A stretch of 64,000 nucleotides of DNA from Allacma fusca. Taxonomy: Eukaryota; Arthropoda; Collembola; Symphypleona; Sminthuridae. Below are positions 62,101-64,000 of the stretch, in pieces. Location of the stretch: assembly GCA_947179485.1 (NCBI GenBank), contig OX359247.1:12686588-12750587 (forward strand), read 5' to 3'. The notes beneath the pieces were generated by a model that ran no database searches, was not told the origin of the DNA, and worked only from the letters and a program-made list of their open reading frames with translations. The translations under genes were made by a program, and so were the position numbers. Every line of letters begins with the position of its first letter. Positions within the stretch are counted from its first letter, which is position 1.

Positions 62101-62642
62101 ACCAAATTTGTGATCAAATTTATGGCAGAATAGAATAGAATTTTTTTTATCCTCCGGATCATCCAGGTTTACATAGATACTTGTAGTTGATAGTGCAACT
62201 CCTTTCGTATGATTGATTAGTATCTCATGAATATATCAATATCATGAGGGTTGATCAAAGCGGGGCCCAAAAAAACTTTGAATATTGCATACCGTCAATT
62301 TGCATCTTTAAAGATGGAGATTGATGCTGGGTGGATAGATATAGATGCTGTTAGAGAGGGAAAGTTGTTCCAAGAATAGTTACAGAGATCACAAAAGGGA
62401 TGGAAGCTAACAATCTCACACTTGTACAATTTGCTCCTTTTCACTCATTGTACGCCGCCTGTAAGGGGCTATTGCCATGTGCTGATGAAAGAAAGTTAAA
62501 AATCAACTTTTTACTCATGTAAACTTGGGAGTGTTCCGCTTTACTACGGACTTCCAAGCATTAACATAGTTTGAGAGGAGATAGTGGGGGGAAAGCAGGG
62601 CTCAGCTGAGCAGAAGTTGTTTGTTGTTTTTTTTTTTTTTAG

Positions 62643-62783
62643 TTTTTACTTGTTGTGGAGGAGCTGTTTTGTGTAGAAAGGCGTGTGTACAAGGAGCTGT
62701 ACAGAGAAAGTTGGGAAGGATTGTATGCAAAGGGCCTGTTGGTCTCTTCATGTGGCTTGTTGGTGGCTGGTGTTACTGGCTAT
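62643..62783 (+). other. Candidate exon, unknown product
   Basis: 47 open codons in phase 0-0, between an acceptor with a 15-base T run (tttttag at 62642) and a donor TAT|gtatgt at 62784. The translation has a charged segment (VEELFCVERRVYKELY) followed by a hydrophobic one (GLLVSSCGLLVAG) that could be membrane-associated. No family is recognised. Confidence 0.22.
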
Positions 62784-64000
62784 GTATGTATGTATGTGTT
62801 TGTGTGTGTGTGTGATGTTCTTGGTTATAGGAGGACTTTCCCTTTGTTCTACTATTACGTGTTTCACAACCACACTACCTGATCTGGGCTGTCTCTTGGA
62901 GGAGCGGATTGCGGAATTTTTTGACTGCATCTCCCTTTTGTTCTTGCAATTTTTCTTCCTCTCGGCCTTTACCACCATCAAAAAGTACGAAAGGAAAGGG
63001 TTTTATTTTGAATAGTGGTTGTAGACTAGATGGCTTGGTTGAATACACAAATATATTACTATGGGTAGGTACATATTTCCCTTGGGTCGACAGCTCAGGC
63101 GTTTCCGTCACCGGTACCTATAGATACTAGGAAGGCTGAACACAGGCCCATAAATGGATACAGTGGGAGAAACCATCCGAAACCTTTAAATGTATTTTTG
63201 GTTGAACAGGTTTCTTCAATTCTTCGTCTTTTTGTGTGTGTGTGTGTGCCTTGCCCTTTTCCTTCCACTACGGTTCCAGTTAAGTTGCGTGGATGAAGTA
63301 TTTTCTTTTTCCACGTTTTGGATTACAATACTTCTCCCTTTTTTATTTCCCTTTTCGTATGCCCATGCCCATGTTCACACAAGACCCAGACCCAGGTCCT
63401 GTACTCTTGTACATACATACTCAGGAAGTACACTGTACTTCCAACAGCAGTAGTCACCGGCTGTATGAGGATAAATCGACGGTATAGCAGGATCCATATT
63501 TTTATATCTACTACTGTATGTAGTGGGAGGTTGGAAATGAAAAACAATAGATTCGTGAGAGCGTTTCCCATTTTTGCATGTACGTTCGTTCGGGCGAGGG
63601 ATAGTAGTTCCCTAAATTCGCTAATTTTTTTGATGGCAGGTGGATATGTATGTGGATTTTATAGGTAGAGTGAAATAAACCAGTATTGAGGTTCTCTATA
63701 GGTGTAGGTATAATTAGATACACAAATGAAGATGAAAGAAAACAAGTTCTGGGAACAAGTTACTAATGACTTTCAGTTCGCTATGTTGTTCTCCCCCGTA
63801 AATAGGGATTGAGAGTTAGTTCCAGAAATTGGGTGTGAGAAAGTTCAAGTACATTGTATTTGCCTTTATGGATTCTTTTTTTTTTTTTTTGAATTTCTTA
63901 GAAACTATATCCTATACTCTAGTTGAGTACTTCGATGCATAGAAAATACTGGGTCAACGGACGATTCAATAGATGAAGGAAGGTGTTGTTGGGGGACCGG

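Larger units (their letters stand above)
54021..64000. other. Right flank, mostly non-coding, with a few exon-like open segments
   Basis: No gene is identified. Plus-strand open segments bordered by acceptor and donor signals are seen at 55584-55809, 60016-60064, 60591-60650 and 62643-62783. A minus-strand open segment lies at 56366-56550. They do not join into a consistent frame with recognisable homology. The (CT)41 tract at 56023-56104 is the longest microsatellite. Confidence 0.5.

Noticed and set aside
62626..62640. T15 run as a poly(A) tail scar of a retrogene
   Set aside because: No processed gene copy is seen on the minus strand next to it and no target-site duplication was noticed. 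It is more simply a homopolymer or acceptor tract.

Overview
The window looks like nuclear DNA from an animal. It is AT-rich, coding is split into exons by GT-AG introns of 0.3 to 8.6 kb, and microsatellites (CT/GA, GT/CA, TATG) are dense. The gene content (a NACHT-LRR receptor and an animal-type legumain) and intron structure suggest an invertebrate metazoan, possibly an early-branching or marine one. The species is not recognised, and no bacterial operon, rRNA, tRNA or CRISPR array was seen.

Layout, all on the + strand. (1) About 1404-17568: the 3' part of an NLR-type (NACHT plus leucine-rich repeat) gene. Four coding exons (1404-1626, 4734-6955, 7755-7989, 16594-17568) join in frame and encode about 1,218 residues ending at a TAG. 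The N-terminus and its effector domain lie upstream of the window or in an unrecognised exon. (2) 17569-about 27080: 3' flank and intergenic DNA with microsatellites and no supported gene. (3) About 27080-54000: a complete legumain (asparaginyl endopeptidase, peptidase family C13) gene. Eleven coding exons (27465-27776, 29144-29241, 33921-34002, 36561-36646, 37744-37882, 41602-41671, 44392-44510, 46407-46574, 50497-50613, 52011-52178, 53203-53328) join with no stop or frameshift into a 494-residue preproprotein. A non-coding 5' exon ending near 27081 is likely. (4) About 54000-64000: mostly non-coding, with a few splice-flanked open segments that could be exons of an unidentified gene.

The two genes are tandem and co-oriented, about 10 kb apart. 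NLRs are cytosolic pathogen or damage sensors; legumain is an endolysosomal cysteine protease. Both can act in innate immunity, but nothing in the sequence shows they work together. The points most worth a second look are: the legumain has lost the asparagine matching the human C-terminal autocleavage site while keeping both aspartates of the same linker, and it has an unusually long N-terminal extension; the NLR has two Ser/basic-rich inserts in its LRR region; and intron 3 of the legumain gene holds a short ORF with a cystine-knot-like tail, next to a hairpin lying between two direct repeats.
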